A DNA stretch of 64,000 nucleotides from Synechococcus sp. MW101C3 (GCF_002252635.1 NZ_NQKX01000011.1:1-64000), one strand, 5' to 3'. Shown: positions 47,964-57,462, counted from the stretch's first letter. Numbers and translations: made by a program. The notes: generated from the sequence alone by a model not told the origin.

Positions 47964-49487
47964 ATGCCTTCCGCCCACCCCGATCGGGTGCTCACCGACC
48001 GGTTGCTGCGCAGCTGGGTCCGCTGCCGTCGCCGCGCCTGGCTCGACCGCCATGGCCCCCAGGAGCGACGACTCTGGACGGCCCACCGCACCCTGCAGCT
48101 GGACGATCAGCAGCGCTGCTTTGTGCAGTTGCTGGGCCGCAAGCCCCAGCGGGGTGAGGCGGGTTGCGCCGACGCCGCGCCCGCCGTGGTGGGGCTGCGG
48201 CTGGCCGGCGAGGGCCCGGGCGGGCTGGCGCTGCAGGCCCACCCGCCCCTGCTGCTGCGCACCAGCGGCAGCAGCCGCTGGGGCGCCCATGCCTATCTGC
48301 CGGTGATGGCGCGCCACGGCCGGCGGCTCACGCGGGAACACCGCCTGCTGATGACGCTCTGGGGCCGGCTGCTGGGGGAGCACCAGGACGCCAGCGTGGG
48401 AGAGGGCCTGGTGCTGGCCCACGGCGCCCGCGGGCTGGAGCAGGAACACCTGGCGCTGGGCCCTGGACTGCAGCGCCAGCTCGACGACAGCCTGCCGAAA
48501 CTGGCGGACGATCTGCAACGGTCTCAGCCGCCACCGCTGGTCAACGACCGCAAAAAGTGCGTGCTCTGCTCCTGGCGGGGCCTGTGCGACCAGGAGGCGG
48601 CCCAGCAGGGCCACCTCAGCGAAGTGAGCGGCATCGGCGGCAAACGCCGCGAGCTGCTGCTGGATCTCCATGTGGGCGGGGTGGCGGATCTGGCGGCGGC
48701 CGACCCCGGTGCCCTTGCCGATGCGCTGGAGGTGCACGGCGAGCAGCACCGTGAGGTGGCTGAGCGGCTGGTGGCCCAGGCGCGGGTGCAGCGCGACGGC
48801 GCTCCGCAACGGATCGCGCCTCTCCCCGGCCAGCCTCTGCTGGCGCTGCCGGAGCTGGCCGCGGCCCCCGGCGTGCTCGTCTACGACATCGAATCCGACC
48901 CGGACGCCCGCGACGACTTTCTGCACGGCTTTCTGCGGATCGAGCGGCAGGCCGATGGCCGCTGGCCCACGGCCGCCGCCGCCGGCAGCCGTTACCAGCC
49001 GCTGCTGGCCCTGCACGAGCACGGCGAAGCCTTGCTGTGGCAGCGCCTGCGGCGGGCGCTGGCGCGCAGCCCGGGGTGGCCCCTGCTCCACTACGGCGAA
49101 ACCGAGGCGGTGGCGCTGGTGCGGCTTGCCCAGCGCCAGGGCGCCAGCGAACGGGAGGTGGCGGCGCTGCGGGCGCGGTTGGTGGACCTGCACGTGCGCC
49201 TGCGGCGCCACTGGTTGCTGCCGGTGAGCAGCTACGGGCTCAAGGGGGTGGCTGGCTGGCTCGGCTTCCGTTGGAGCCAGAAGGGGGTGGATGGGGCCCG
49301 CTGCCTGCTGTGGTGGCGCCAGTGGCGCGGCGATGGCACCGCTGCGGGTCGCGGCAGCCACCACAACCTGCGCTGGATCCTCCGCTACAACCACGACGAC
49401 GTCCGAGCCACCTGGGCGGTGGCCCGCTGGCTGCTGGAGCAGGACCAATCGCCCCCGCACCAGGACCCGCCGGCACCACTGGCTTAG
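47964..49487 (+). CDS. TM0106-family RecB-like nuclease with RNase H-like domain
   Basis: This 507-residue protein begins with a RecB/Cas4-like region (LTDRLLRSWVRCRRRAWLD). It has a Cys motif CVLCSWRGLCD near residue 200, a helix-hairpin-helix (LSEVSGIGGKRRELLLDLHV) and a C-terminal RNase H-like fold starting VYDIESDPDARDDF and ending NHDDVRATWAVARWL. This matches the TM0106 family of predicted nucleases. The substrate and role are unknown; the layout suggests structure-specific nucleic acid cleavage. It is divergent from pgm and overlaps ygfZ tail to tail by four bases. Confidence 0.88.
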   Translation: MPSAHPDRVLTDRLLRSWVRCRRRAWLDRHGPQERRLWTAHRTLQLDDQQRCFVQLLGRKPQRGEAGCADAAPAVVGLRLAGEGPGGLALQAHPPLLLRTSGSSRWGAHAYLPVMARHGRRLTREHRLLMTLWGRLLGEHQDASVGEGLVLAHGARGLEQEHLALGPGLQRQLDDSLPKLADDLQRSQPPPLVNDRKKCVLCSWRGLCDQEAAQQGHLSEVSGIGGKRRELLLDLHVGGVADLAAADPGALADALEVHGEQHREVAERLVAQARVQRDGAPQRIAPLPGQPLLALPELAAAPGVLVYDIESDPDARDDFLHGFLRIERQADGRWPTAAAAGSRYQPLLALHEHGEALLWQRLRRALARSPGWPLLHYGETEAVALVRLAQRQGASEREVAALRARLVDLHVRLRRHWLLPVSSYGLKGVAGWLGFRWSQKGVDGARCLLWWRQWRGDGTAAGRGSHHNLRWILRYNHDDVRATWAVARWLLEQDQSPPHQDPPAPLA

Positions 49488-50458
49488 AGCTTGCCCGCCC
49501 CGCCGCCGGCGCCCACCGGCGGGGTTACGAACGCCTCCGGGATGGAGAGCGCCAGTTCCAGCCCGCCCTCGGCCTGCAGGCACGCCTCCGCCAGTGCCTG
49601 CCGCCGCACCAGGGCCAGCCCCAGCCAGCAGGCCGGCTGCTGAGCAGTGGCGGGCAGCTCCAGACACGAGGTGATGCGCCCGGCCCGGTCGCCCGCCGGG
49701 GTGTGCAGGCTGCCGCCCGGCAGCGGCAGCGGGCCACCGGCGGGAGGCGTGCACACCCAGCGGCGCAGTTGCTGCTTGACGCCGTCGTAGGTGGCCAGCT
49801 TGGCCAGGGTTTCCTGGCCCACGTAGCAGCCCTTCGAGAGGCTCACCCGCCCTGCCAGGCCCAGCTCGAACGGGTTCACCTCCTCGTTGATCTCGGCGGG
49901 CGCGGCGGGGTGGCCGCCCTGCAGCCGCCAGCGCTCGGCCTCGGCGGCAGAGAGGGCCGGCAGCGCCTGGAGCGCCTCTGGCTCCGGCGTCTCGGCCGGC
50001 AGCACCATCCGGCCGCCCGGCAGCAGAAAGCCCTCGGCGCCGTCGGCCGCGCCGAGGGGTTGCCATTGCCCGGTGGGCGCCAGCAAGGGGCCGGGAGCCT
50101 CAAACAGCGTGAACAACCTGACCGGCTGGGGCGCCCCCAGCACCACCTGATCGGCCGGAAACAGCACCCGATCGAGTGCCTGATGCACGGCGCCGCCATC
50201 ACCGGCGCTCACCAGCAGCCAGGCGCCTGCGCCATCCACCAGCACCTCGGCCAGCGCGCGCAGACGGCCGGTGGGGCTGATGCAGCAGGTGGCCAGGCAC
50301 TGGCCGCTCCGGGCCCGCTCCAGGTCCTGGCTGGTCTGGCCGTGCAGGAAGCGCAGGGTGTCGGCCCCTTCCAGGCGGATCAGCACCGCCGGCTGCTGCA
50401 GACGGCTGGGGCGGGGCGGCTGCCAGGCCCATGGGTCGGGCTGGGGATGGGGCGTCAC
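49484..50458 (-). CDS. ygfZ: YgfZ-like folate-binding Fe-S/tRNA-modification protein
   Basis: This protein is related to GcvT and carries the YgfZ signature KGCYVGQETLAKL, with the essential Cys. RLEGADTLRFLHGQTSQDL and NPFELGLAG are further family motifs. In E. coli YgfZ uses folate and supports the Fe-S enzyme MiaB and other cluster proteins. GTG 50458 was chosen; the frame stays open to another GTG at 50497. The genes ygfZ and pyrE lie in the same direction, 58 bases apart. Confidence 0.9.
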   Translation of the reverse strand: MTPHPQPDPWAWQPPRPSRLQQPAVLIRLEGADTLRFLHGQTSQDLERARSGQCLATCCISPTGRLRALAEVLVDGAGAWLLVSAGDGGAVHQALDRVLFPADQVVLGAPQPVRLFTLFEAPGPLLAPTGQWQPLGAADGAEGFLLPGGRMVLPAETPEPEALQALPALSAAEAERWRLQGGHPAAPAEINEEVNPFELGLAGRVSLSKGCYVGQETLAKLATYDGVKQQLRRWVCTPPAGGPLPLPGGSLHTPAGDRAGRITSCLELPATAQQPACWLGLALVRRQALAEACLQAEGGLELALSIPEAFVTPPVGAGGGAGKL

Positions 50459-50516
50459 GGTGGGGGAGCATCCGGCGCCCTTACCCTTGCAAATCACCGC
50501 CGGGATCGGGGCGGGA

Positions 50517-51173
50517 TCAGTTGCTGGTGGTTGGGGAGTGGTTGCTTGCGGCTGCTTCGTTGTTGCTGGCGGCCGCGGCGATCTCCTCCAGCAGGAACAG
50601 GCTGCGCAGTTCCAGCCCGGCTGCGGTCATCGCCTCGAGGCCGCCTTCCTGCCGATCCACGATCGTGACCACCCGCTGCACCACATAGCCGGCCTCCCGC
50701 AGTTGTCGCACCGCCTTGAGCGACGACCCGCCGGTGGTGACCACGTCTTCCAGCACGGTGATCGTGCTGCCGGCGGCGGGGAGGGGGCCTTCCAGCCAGG
50801 CACCGGTGCCGTGGCCTTTTGCCTCCTTGCGCACGATCAAGGCATCCAGCGGCCGTCCCACCAGCGCCGCCGCCAACGCGACGCCGCTCACCAACGGATC
50901 GGCGCCGAGGGTGAGCCCGGCGACGGCCAGCGCGCCGTCTTCCACCTGCTCCAGCATCAGCTCCGCCAGCAGGGCCAGCCCGTAACCGCTGAGGCTCACC
51001 GGTTTGCAGTTCACGTAATGGTCGCTGCTGCGCCCGGAGGCCAGGGTGAAACGGCCATGGCGATAGGCGCGGTCGGCCAGCAGCGGCAGCAGGGCGCGGC
51101 GCCGTTCCGCCGGATCAGCGGGGGGCAGCGGGGTGGCCGGAGCGGCGGCAAGGGAGTCGGGAACGGCGGACAC
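50517..51173 (-). CDS. pyrE: Orotate phosphoribosyltransferase
   Basis: PyrE joins orotate to PRPP to make orotidine monophosphate in pyrimidine synthesis. The 218-residue protein has [45 protein letters not shown] and the PRPP motif [16 protein letters not shown]. The GTG at 51173, after GGAAAG, is the likely start; the frame extends upstream to 51350 with no family-like sequence. The C-terminus is Asn/Ser/Ala-rich. It diverges from the secreted protein at 51260. Confidence 0.95.
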   Translation of the reverse strand: MSAVPDSLAAAPATPLPPADPAERRRALLPLLADRAYRHGRFTLASGRSSDHYVNCKPVSLSGYGLALLAELMLEQVEDGALAVAGLTLGADPLVSGVALAAALVGRPLDALIVRKEAKGHGTGAWLEGPLPAAGSTITVLEDVVTTGGSSLKAVRQLREAGYVVQRVVTIVDRQEGGLEAMTAAGLELRSLFLLEEIAAAASNNEAAASNHSPTTSN

Positions 51174-51259
51174 TGGCAACTTTCCGGCTTGCTGACTTAG
51201 TTTGCGCTCAAATAGCCAGCTCCTGCCTGCAACGGGCACGGGCGTCTCTGGTGCTTCCG

Positions 51260-51865
51260 ATGACCCGCCCCACCCCTTCTGCTGTGGCTCCCACCCGCTC
51301 CGTTGCATCCCTGGCGTGGCCTTCCATGATGCGGCCGGGTCTCGTTGCATGGCTGGTGGCGGTTGGTGGCCTGGCGGTCATGACCACAGCCCCTGCGTTG
51401 GCCGACCCGGTGGTCTGCACCACAACGGTGGAGGCCGGTGCCTCCGGTTCGGGCCCAGGCCGCGCGGCGCCGGTGGAGGTCACCCGCTGCGGCGTGGTGG
51501 AAGCCACCGACACCCTCTTCATGCGGCGCGCCTTCAGTTGGCGCTCACCGTTTGCGGCGGGGGTGAACATCCTTCATCAGGCCACCGATATCCTCGGCAT
51601 CGCGATGGGTGGGCCGGAAGGCAACCGCGTGATGGGACTGGGCTTTCCTGATCAGGCGATCATCTGGGATGGGAGCGCCATCAACAACACCGTCAACGCG
51701 GCGATGGAAGAACTCAGCTCGCCGATTCCGTTTCGCACAGCTGACCTGCCCAGCCAGTTCACCGGCAGTCTGCAGGGTTCCGGTGAATCGATGGCACCGC
51801 ATCAGCTGGATGATGGCGCAGTACCCCCGTCGATGTGGTCACGGCCGATCCGCGGCTTGTGGTGA
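51260..51865 (+). CDS. Secreted conserved hypothetical protein
   Basis: This 201-residue protein has a signal peptide ([21 protein letters not shown], cleavage after ALA). The mature part has two Cys ([24 protein letters not shown]) and a conserved-looking segment: [17 protein letters not shown] and [18 protein letters not shown] recall similar proteins in other picocyanobacteria but no function. ATG 51260 was chosen; a GTG at 51251 is in frame. It ends ten bases before the tRNA gene. Confidence 0.75.
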   Translation: MTRPTPSAVAPTRSVASLAWPSMMRPGLVAWLVAVGGLAVMTTAPALADPVVCTTTVEAGASGSGPGRAAPVEVTRCGVVEATDTLFMRRAFSWRSPFAAGVNILHQATDILGIAMGGPEGNRVMGLGFPDQAIIWDGSAINNTVNAAMEELSSPIPFRTADLPSQFTGSLQGSGESMAPHQLDDGAVPPSMWSRPIRGLW

Positions 51866-51875
51866 GCGGCACGCT

Positions 51876-51948
51876 GGGGGTCTAGCAATCTGGTGAATGC
51901 AGCGGACTCATAATCCGCCTAAGCCGGGTTCGATCCCCGGGACCCCCA
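51876..51948 (+). tRNA. tRNA with CAT anticodon, probably tRNA-Ile2 (lysidine-modified)
   Basis: This 73-base tRNA has a perfect 7-bp acceptor stem (GGGGGTC with GACCCCC). Its anticodon stem GCGGA/TCCGC holds loop CTCATAA, so the anticodon is CAT. The T arm is CCGGG-TTCGATC-CCCGG, and the discriminator is A with no encoded CCA. The GGACTCATAATCC arm resembles known Ile-CAT tRNAs more than initiator or elongator Met, but identity from sequence alone is not certain. It lies in the same direction as the gene before it and upstream of fba. Confidence 0.9.
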
Positions 51949-52112
51949 TCAAACAATTGTCGTCGGCTCATTGCGGCGCAAGCGGTGCGGCTTTCCGGAA
52001 GCAGACTCCAGCTGGATTCATTCCACACCGCGCCGTTGACACCGCCCTCTGCCCCACTTAAGGAGAGGTCGGAGCCGATCGGTTCTGCTGTTTGTTTCCC
52101 GCACCGGAATCG

Positions 52113-53195
52113 ATGAGCCTCGAGAGCTTTCGCGATGAACTGGCCAGCACAGCCTGCACGCTGGCGGCCCGGGGCAAGGGACTGCTGGCCGCCGATGAAT
52201 CCACCGGCACGATCGGCAAACGCTTCGAGGCCATCGGTGTGGACAACACCGAGGCGAACCGCCGCGCTTACCGCAGCCTGCTGGCCACCACACCTGAGCT
52301 CAACGAGCACATCAGCGGCGTGATCCTGTTTGAGGAAACCTTGTTTCAAGACAGCGTGAATGCGCTGGGCGAACCAGGTGCGCCGCTCGTGGACTTGTTC
52401 CGCAGCAGCGGCATCGTTCCCGGCATCAAGGTGGACCAGGGTCTGGAGCCGCTGGCGGGCGGACTGGAGGGAGAGAGCTGGTGCACCGGCCTGAAGGGAC
52501 TGCAGGAGCGGGCAACGCACGCCTATGCGCGCGGCGCCCGTTTCGCCAAGTGGCGGGCGGTGCTGAAGATTTCCGCCGAGGGATCCCCCTCGGATCTGTG
52601 CGTGCGCGAGAACGCCTGGGGCCTGGCCCGCTATGCGCGCACGGTGCAGGAGGCGGGGCTGGTGCCGATCGTGGAGCCGGAAATCCTGATGGATGGAGAC
52701 CACGACATCGAAACCACTGCCGCCGTGCAGGAGTGGGTGCTGCGCACGGTGTACAGCGCCCTCAGCCACTGCGGTGTGTTCCTGGAGGGCAGCCTGCTCA
52801 AGCCGTCGCTCACCCTGCCGGGCATGGCCTGCGCCACCCCGCCCAGCCCCGACCTGGTGGCTGAGTACACCTTGCGCACGCTGGAGCGCACGGTGCCGGT
52901 GAGTGTGCCGGCTGTGCTGTTCCTCTCCGGTGGCCTGAGCGAAGAGGAGGCGAGTGTGTATCTCAACGGCATCAATCAAGCCACCACGCCAGCGCCGTGG
53001 CACCTGGGCTTTTCCTACGGCCGTGCGCTGCAGCAGTCGTGCCTGAAGCACTGGGCTGGCCACGATCTGGCCTCCGGCCAGCAGGCGCTGTTGGCGCGTG
53101 CCCGGGCCAATGGCCTGGCGTCTCAGGGCCTCTATGCGCCCGGCTCAGAACCCTCCGATGGTGCGCCGTTGTTTGAGGCGAATTACAGCTATTAG
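52113..53195 (+). CDS. fba: Class I fructose-bisphosphate aldolase
   Basis: This 360-residue enzyme cleaves fructose 1,6-bisphosphate by Schiff-base chemistry. Motifs are GLLAADESTGTIGKRFEAIG, GVILFEETLFQ, GIKVDQGL, FAKWRAVLKI and the Schiff-base Lys region FLEGSLLKPSLTLPG. It ends SY, with the C-terminal Tyr typical of class I. Most cyanobacteria also have a class II aldolase elsewhere. ATG 52113 (MSLESFRDEL) is the family start. It is probably monocistronic. Confidence 0.96.
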   Translation: MSLESFRDELASTACTLAARGKGLLAADESTGTIGKRFEAIGVDNTEANRRAYRSLLATTPELNEHISGVILFEETLFQDSVNALGEPGAPLVDLFRSSGIVPGIKVDQGLEPLAGGLEGESWCTGLKGLQERATHAYARGARFAKWRAVLKISAEGSPSDLCVRENAWGLARYARTVQEAGLVPIVEPEILMDGDHDIETTAAVQEWVLRTVYSALSHCGVFLEGSLLKPSLTLPGMACATPPSPDLVAEYTLRTLERTVPVSVPAVLFLSGGLSEEEASVYLNGINQATTPAPWHLGFSYGRALQQSCLKHWAGHDLASGQQALLARARANGLASQGLYAPGSEPSDGAPLFEANYSY

Positions 53196-53527
53196 GGGTG
53201 GGTTTTGATACGACGTTGGTGCGTTCCGGGCTGTGGGGTTGAATGCCTGACGATCTGAGCGGTTGACTGTTCGAGGACCTGAGACCTTGGACGCTGGTCA
53301 TGGATAAGGTCGTCGTCAGTTCCTGTATTGATTGACACCCATCTGCCGAATGGGTGGCAGATGGATGTTCTGCTCTTCCTTGATGGCCATGTAGGCAGGA
53401 TGTTGATGGCAATGGCGTTTGGCTGTCGTGAGTGGCAGAAGGCAGTGGGAGCGCCCAGATCCCTCTTGGCTGTGATGGCAAACGTCTGGAGAGAGTCTAA
53501 GATTGAACACTATCAGTTGATCTCGTT
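53196..53527. other. Intergenic stretch of about 330 bases with an 8-bp inverted repeat
   Basis: No supported gene lies here. CATCTGCC (53340-53347) and GGCAGATG (53356-53363) form a perfect 8-bp inverted repeat with an 8-base loop. No T-run follows. Base composition turns AT-richer toward the methyltransferase. It may hold the promoter of that gene. Confidence 0.5.
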
Positions 53528-54193
53528 GTGGCCTCAGTTGATTGCGGCGGATTCCTGCATCGCTACTTCTTGGAAAACTCTTCCAAGCTCATGCATAAAT
53601 GGATTCATTACTTTGATATCTATGAGCGACATTTCTCAAGATTCCGCAACGCCGCTCCGGTGATCCTTGAGATCGGGGTTTTTGGTGGCGGTTCTTTAGC
53701 TATGTGGAAGGAGTATTTCGGTCCCGGCGCACAGGTTCTTGGTCTTGACATCAATCCAGAATGCAAGCAGCATGAGGGCGAAGGTGTTGAGATCTTCATT
53801 GGTAGCCAGGATGATCCTGCGGTGATCGAGCGGATCCTCAGTCGCTATCCACGAATCGATATTGTCTTGGATGATGGCAGCCATCGGATGAGCCACATGG
53901 TCTCTTCGTTTGAATTGCTTTATGAACGCATTCATCCCAGAGGCGTGTACATGGTGGAAGATACGCATACTTGCTATTGGGATGAGTATGAAGGTGGAAT
54001 TGGAAGATCGGGGAGCTTTATAGAGTTCGCGAAGGGAAAGATTGATGAGATCAATGCCGTGCATACGCGGGGTGCCTTGCCGATTTCCTCGTTCACCCGC
54101 ACCACAGACTGCATCTCGATCTACGACAGTGTGGTCGTCTTTGAAAAGCAACCTCAAGGTACGAGGCAGGCGCCGATTACAGAGCCATTATGA
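53528..54193 (+). CDS. SAM-dependent class I methyltransferase
   Basis: This 221-residue protein has a Rossmann methyltransferase core: the SAM motif VILEIGVFGGGSLAMWKEYF, the acidic strand end VLGLDINPEC, and IDIVLDDGSHRMSHMVSSFE followed by RGVYMVEDTHTCYWDEYEGG. The DDGSH and EDTH motifs match the Methyltransf_24 / cephalosporin-hydroxylase-like group often found in glycan or natural-product modification. The substrate is unknown. GTG 53528 was chosen; ATG 53591 is an alternative. Its codons are clearly AT-richer than those of its neighbours, which suggests recent acquisition. Confidence 0.85.
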   Translation: MASVDCGGFLHRYFLENSSKLMHKWIHYFDIYERHFSRFRNAAPVILEIGVFGGGSLAMWKEYFGPGAQVLGLDINPECKQHEGEGVEIFIGSQDDPAVIERILSRYPRIDIVLDDGSHRMSHMVSSFELLYERIHPRGVYMVEDTHTCYWDEYEGGIGRSGSFIEFAKGKIDEINAVHTRGALPISSFTRTTDCISIYDSVVVFEKQPQGTRQAPITEPL

Positions 54194-54625
54194 TGTTTCG
54201 TCTTCAAGCGATGGGACCAATTTCTGGCTTTTGGTCTTGTGGCATCGTTGGTCTTTTCCTTGGATCATTGAATTGATCATCGATCTTCAAATTGCTTCGC
54301 GGAGTTGCGGCGCGTTGTGGTCAGGTGTTTTTTCACAGAGCTGAGCCCAGGTCTTGTGAAGGCTCCACGACGGTCGGTCCGATCGGGAGGATACCTGCAC
54401 ACTTGTCAGCGAGAACCACGGGATCGAACACATCGGCTCTGCTGCTAATTGATCGTCAGCGACCATCTGGCTGATTATCTTTGGTCCATCTCCCCCACAC
54501 CATGACCATGGTGATCTCAGCGCTCCAGCATCACCTCCTGCTCAGGATTCAGTCGTCCAACAAAAGCCTGCTGGCTTTTCACTTTCCTCCCATACAATCC
54601 AGCTCCCGGCTGGATCGGTGCGAGC
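54194..54625. other. Intergenic stretch of about 430 bases, AT-richer
   Basis: No supported gene. Short reading frames lack family features. A perfect 7-bp hairpin, AAAAGCC-TGCT-GGCTTTT (54562-54579), sits 46 bases before the GAP-family gene and could be a weak bidirectional terminator. CCAGC-TCCCG-GCTGG (54599-54613) is a second small stem. Confidence 0.45.
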
Positions 54626-55330
54626 GTGGGCCTGCTTCTTGTTTTGGTGGCGATCGGCCTGGTTGACAGTCTGTCGATGGTTCCCCTGGCTCTGGTGCCG
54701 ATGACGGTGGCGCTTGGTAGCCGTCGTCCCGTGGCCCTTGCGGGTTCGTTTGTGGCGGGGGTTTATGTGGTGTATGTGTGCTTTGGCCTTTTGTTGTTGT
54801 TAGGAGCAGAAGCCTTCACAGCGCACTTCGGTGCAGGTCTTGCACGTCTCTGGAATCAACCCCAGGCACTGGAGTTGGTGATTCAGATCCTGGTGGGACT
54901 GTTGCTGCTGGCCTCCCCCTGGCTCATGCAGCGATCAACCACCGCCAAACCACAGGAGGCCCCAGCAACCGGCAATTCACCGGCCGCCATGGCGGTGCTC
55001 GGGGGCAGCTTGGTGTTGGTGGGCCTTCCGGGCGCCGTGCCCTACCTCGCGGCTGTGGAGCGGATCGTGCAATATGACCCACAGGGGCTGGCGGGAGTCG
55101 CTTATCTCCTCGTTTACAACCTCATCTTTGTGCTGCCTCTGCTCAGCCTGATCGGGCTGCGTTTCCTCTTTCCCCAGCGGGCCGGCAGGATCTTTCAGTC
55201 GTTGGCCTCGCTCAGTCTGTCGGTGCTGCCGAAGCTCACAGCGGCGGTGGTGGTGGTGCTTGGCTTGGTGCTGGTGGCCGACGGCATCGGTTGGTTTCTC
55301 GGTCATCCCTTGCTGCCGGTGTCGAGCTGA
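54626..55330 (+). CDS. GAP-family (Sap/SfLAP-like) membrane protein
   Basis: This 234-residue protein has about six transmembrane segments, starting GLLLVLVAIGLVDSLSMVPL. LGSRRPVALAGSFVAGVYVV and GGSLVLVGLPGAVPYLAAVE are typical of the GAP/Sap family (LysE-like fold). In mycobacteria related proteins help export peptidoglycolipids. The substrate here is unknown. It starts at GTG 54626. It is flanked by long non-coding stretches, so it is probably transcribed alone. Confidence 0.8.
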   Translation: MGLLLVLVAIGLVDSLSMVPLALVPMTVALGSRRPVALAGSFVAGVYVVYVCFGLLLLLGAEAFTAHFGAGLARLWNQPQALELVIQILVGLLLLASPWLMQRSTTAKPQEAPATGNSPAAMAVLGGSLVLVGLPGAVPYLAAVERIVQYDPQGLAGVAYLLVYNLIFVLPLLSLIGLRFLFPQRAGRIFQSLASLSLSVLPKLTAAVVVVLGLVLVADGIGWFLGHPLLPVSS

Positions 55331-55568
55331 CGTGCACGAGTGGTTCATTCACCTGTGCCAGCTACGGTCCATCTCCGATCACCATGGTTTTGCATCCACG
55401 GGCCAGAGGATGGAAACCTCAACCCATCAGCAGAACCATCAGGAGCAGGCTCAGTCCCTGCCTGGCAGTGGCTGGCAAGCTGCTGCCGCGCTTGTTCGTG
55501 ATGTGGTTAGCGCGGAGTAGGCCTTTACCAATGATGACACTTGCCAGACAGGTGGGCCTCATTCAGTT

Positions 55569-56141
55569 ATGTTTGCGCTTCGGATGATGGGTGTAGTCAT
55601 GGGGTTGCAATCTTTGTTTCTCAAGTCCTTGCACTTGCTTTGTTCTGCTAGGCCGGTTCGGCGTTCGTTCCGTCTTCCGGGTGAATCTTCGCGGCCTCTT
55701 TCGGCGGCTTGTTCGGCGCCACACTCCTTGCAAAGGTCTGCGCGCCGCTGGTGGGCCATCCCCTTGCTGGTGATTCCGTTCACAGTGGCGCAGGCCCCAA
55801 TCGCCTCCGCTCAGTCAACGAAGTTTGCCTTGGCCTGCATCGGCACCGAAACCGGTTATTCCGTGAACTTCGCTTATCGCTGGGGCAGCTCAGGTGAGTG
55901 GACGTCTGCCACCGTGGCACCCGGAAAGTGGCTGAAATTGACCTGGAACTACAAGTTTGCAGGCGAGAATAAATCGCCTGCGCTCAATGTGCGCTACGAC
56001 GACAACACCACCGGCGTCACCAATATCGTGCGCACCCCTCTGAAGGCTTACGCGGCCACCCAATCCGATTGCGAAGACCAGGGTAAAACCTTCAACTTCT
56101 ACCAGCGAGGCACGGAGCTGTACATCTCCGAGGAAGACTGA
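55569..56141 (+). CDS. Secreted hypothetical protein
   Basis: The 190-residue frame has a long basic N-terminus, then a signal peptide (WWAIPLLVIPFTVAQAPIASA, likely cleaved after ASA). The mature part of about 110 residues is beta-rich in appearance: YSVNFAYRWGSSGEWTSATV, KWLKLTWNYKFAGENKSPAL and TFNFYQRGTELYISEED. Two Cys remain. I do not recognise a family. The true start may be further in (for example Leu/Val codons near the signal peptide), since the first 55 residues look non-conserved. Confidence 0.65.
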   Translation: MFALRMMGVVMGLQSLFLKSLHLLCSARPVRRSFRLPGESSRPLSAACSAPHSLQRSARRWWAIPLLVIPFTVAQAPIASAQSTKFALACIGTETGYSVNFAYRWGSSGEWTSATVAPGKWLKLTWNYKFAGENKSPALNVRYDDNTTGVTNIVRTPLKAYAATQSDCEDQGKTFNFYQRGTELYISEED

Positions 56142-56294
56142 CCACCGGCTTCGCTGATGGGGCGGCCTTACCTTCCCGACCATTGCTGCTGCCGCCACGT
56201 CTGTCGTCGCTGCTGCTGCCTCCTTGCTGCAGGCAGTGGTTCTCCCCTGTGCGTCTGCTCTACAGTTGCTCTGACAGTTCTGGGGTTTGGGTGA

Positions 56295-56342
56295 TGGGCT
56301 CAGTGCCTTTCATGACCTTGGGCTCAATGCTTTGCATGGCCT
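56295..56342. repeat. Imperfect 24-bp tandem repeat, two copies
   Basis: TGGGCTCAGTGCCTTTCAT... (56295-56318) is repeated with 20 of 24 matches at 56319-56342, and the next five bases begin a third copy. It lies in the spacer between the secreted protein and the LigB gene. It may affect the promoter or leader of the LigB gene; no function is evident. Confidence 0.5.
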
Positions 56343-56403
56343 TGGGCACTGGCGCTCATCCACCCAGGCAGCTGTGCAAGCAGCTTTGCATCAGGAGTGA
56401 TCA

Positions 56404-57210
56404 GTGCAACGACTCCGGGCCCTGTTTCTCTCCCATGGTGGTGGTCCATTGCCTTTGCTTGGTGATGCGGCCCATGCCGAAATGGTTGCTTGCCTGACAA
56501 CCATTGCCGCCACGATCGAGCGGCCTTCCGCCATCCTTGTCGTGAGTGCCCATTGGGAAGAGCAGCAACCCACTGTGACTGCCGGCGCGAATCCGTCGCT
56601 TCTCTACGACTACAGCGGATTTCCAAACGAGTCGTACGAGATTCAGTATCCATGCCCGGGTGATCCGCCGCTGGCGTGCGCCATCGCTGCGGCGCTGGCT
56701 GAAGCTGGCATCGAGGCCCGCCTCACGACCACGAGAGGATTGGATCATGGCCTGTTCGTGCCTCTGAAGATCATGTTTCCCGCGGCAGAGATCCCGTGCG
56801 TGCAGCTGTCTTTGCTTCGCAGCCTGGACCCTGCCCAGCATCTGGCCCTGGGCCGTGCCCTGCAAGGCCTGGCAGATCCGGGGTTGCTGCTGATCGGTTC
56901 GGGCTTCTCCTTCCACAACATGAAGGCCTTCTTCACGCCCGATACAGCTGAATCCAAGGCGATGAATGGGGCCTTCGAGAACTGGTTGCTCGACACCTGT
57001 TCCAACCGCCAGCTCGCTGAACAGGAGCGCAGCCAGCGTCTGCTCCATTGGCAGGACGCCCCTTTTGCCCGCTACTGCCATCCCAGGGAAGAGCATCTTC
57101 TGCCGCTGCATGTCTGCTATGGCTATGCGGCCTCGGCCTGTTCCAGCAGCTACGAACTACAGATCCTTCACAAGCGAGCGTGCATGGTGCTCTGGGAGGT
57201 TGAGGCCTAG
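56404..57210 (+). CDS. Class III extradiol ring-cleavage dioxygenase (LigB / DODA-type)
   Basis: This 268-residue protein begins at GTG 56404 and has the LigB-type metal site: FLSHGGGPLPLLGD (His), VVSAHWEEQQ (His) and TRGLDHGLFVPLKIMFP (His). GLLLIGSGFSFHNMKAFF and YCHPREEHLLPLHVCYG follow. These features match the bacterial 4,5-DOPA dioxygenase-like (YgiD) branch, which opens catechol rings using non-heme iron or zinc. The natural substrate is unknown. The TetR gene follows on the same strand after about 260 bases. Confidence 0.9.
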   Translation: MQRLRALFLSHGGGPLPLLGDAAHAEMVACLTTIAATIERPSAILVVSAHWEEQQPTVTAGANPSLLYDYSGFPNESYEIQYPCPGDPPLACAIAAALAEAGIEARLTTTRGLDHGLFVPLKIMFPAAEIPCVQLSLLRSLDPAQHLALGRALQGLADPGLLLIGSGFSFHNMKAFFTPDTAESKAMNGAFENWLLDTCSNRQLAEQERSQRLLHWQDAPFARYCHPREEHLLPLHVCYGYAASACSSSYELQILHKRACMVLWEVEA

Positions 57211-57462
57211 GAGGCTGCTGACACTGTCTGGGGAAGCCGGGTGATGCGGGGTGAACACTTCAAATCCATCTCCTGCTGCGCCCCTGAATGACTGCCGCTC
57301 GCCGAGATACGGCTTGAAGTGCCTCTCTGTTCAGCCTCACGGAATTGCGACGGGAGCGCCCAAACGTTGTTCCGCAGCTTCCCAGCTGTGCTTTCCCATC
57401 GGGGTTGTTCATGCCTGCAGCTGAGCCACCCGCTGCGGGGCGGGTGAGGCCCACAGATTCAT
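57211..57462. other. Spacer upstream of tetR, no gene seen
   Basis: About 250 bases without a credible gene. AACACTTCAAA near 57252 and GCTTGAAGTGCC near 57311 contain an 8-base inverted pair separated by about 50 bases, of unknown meaning. The tetR promoter must lie here or just before the palindrome at 57463. Confidence 0.4.

Noticed and set aside
47199-50066. Minus-strand frame of 955 codons opposite the RecB-like nuclease
   Set aside because: It overlaps pgm, the nuclease and ygfZ in other frames and shows no domain.
55331-55568. Short frames between the GAP gene and the secreted protein
   Set aside because: Neither strand gives a start, ribosome-binding site and protein-like sequence together; possibly decayed sequence, but I cannot identify it.
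56183-56497. Plus-strand frame of 104 codons before the LigB gene
   Set aside because: It overlaps the real LigB start in another frame and spans a short tandem repeat; no family features.
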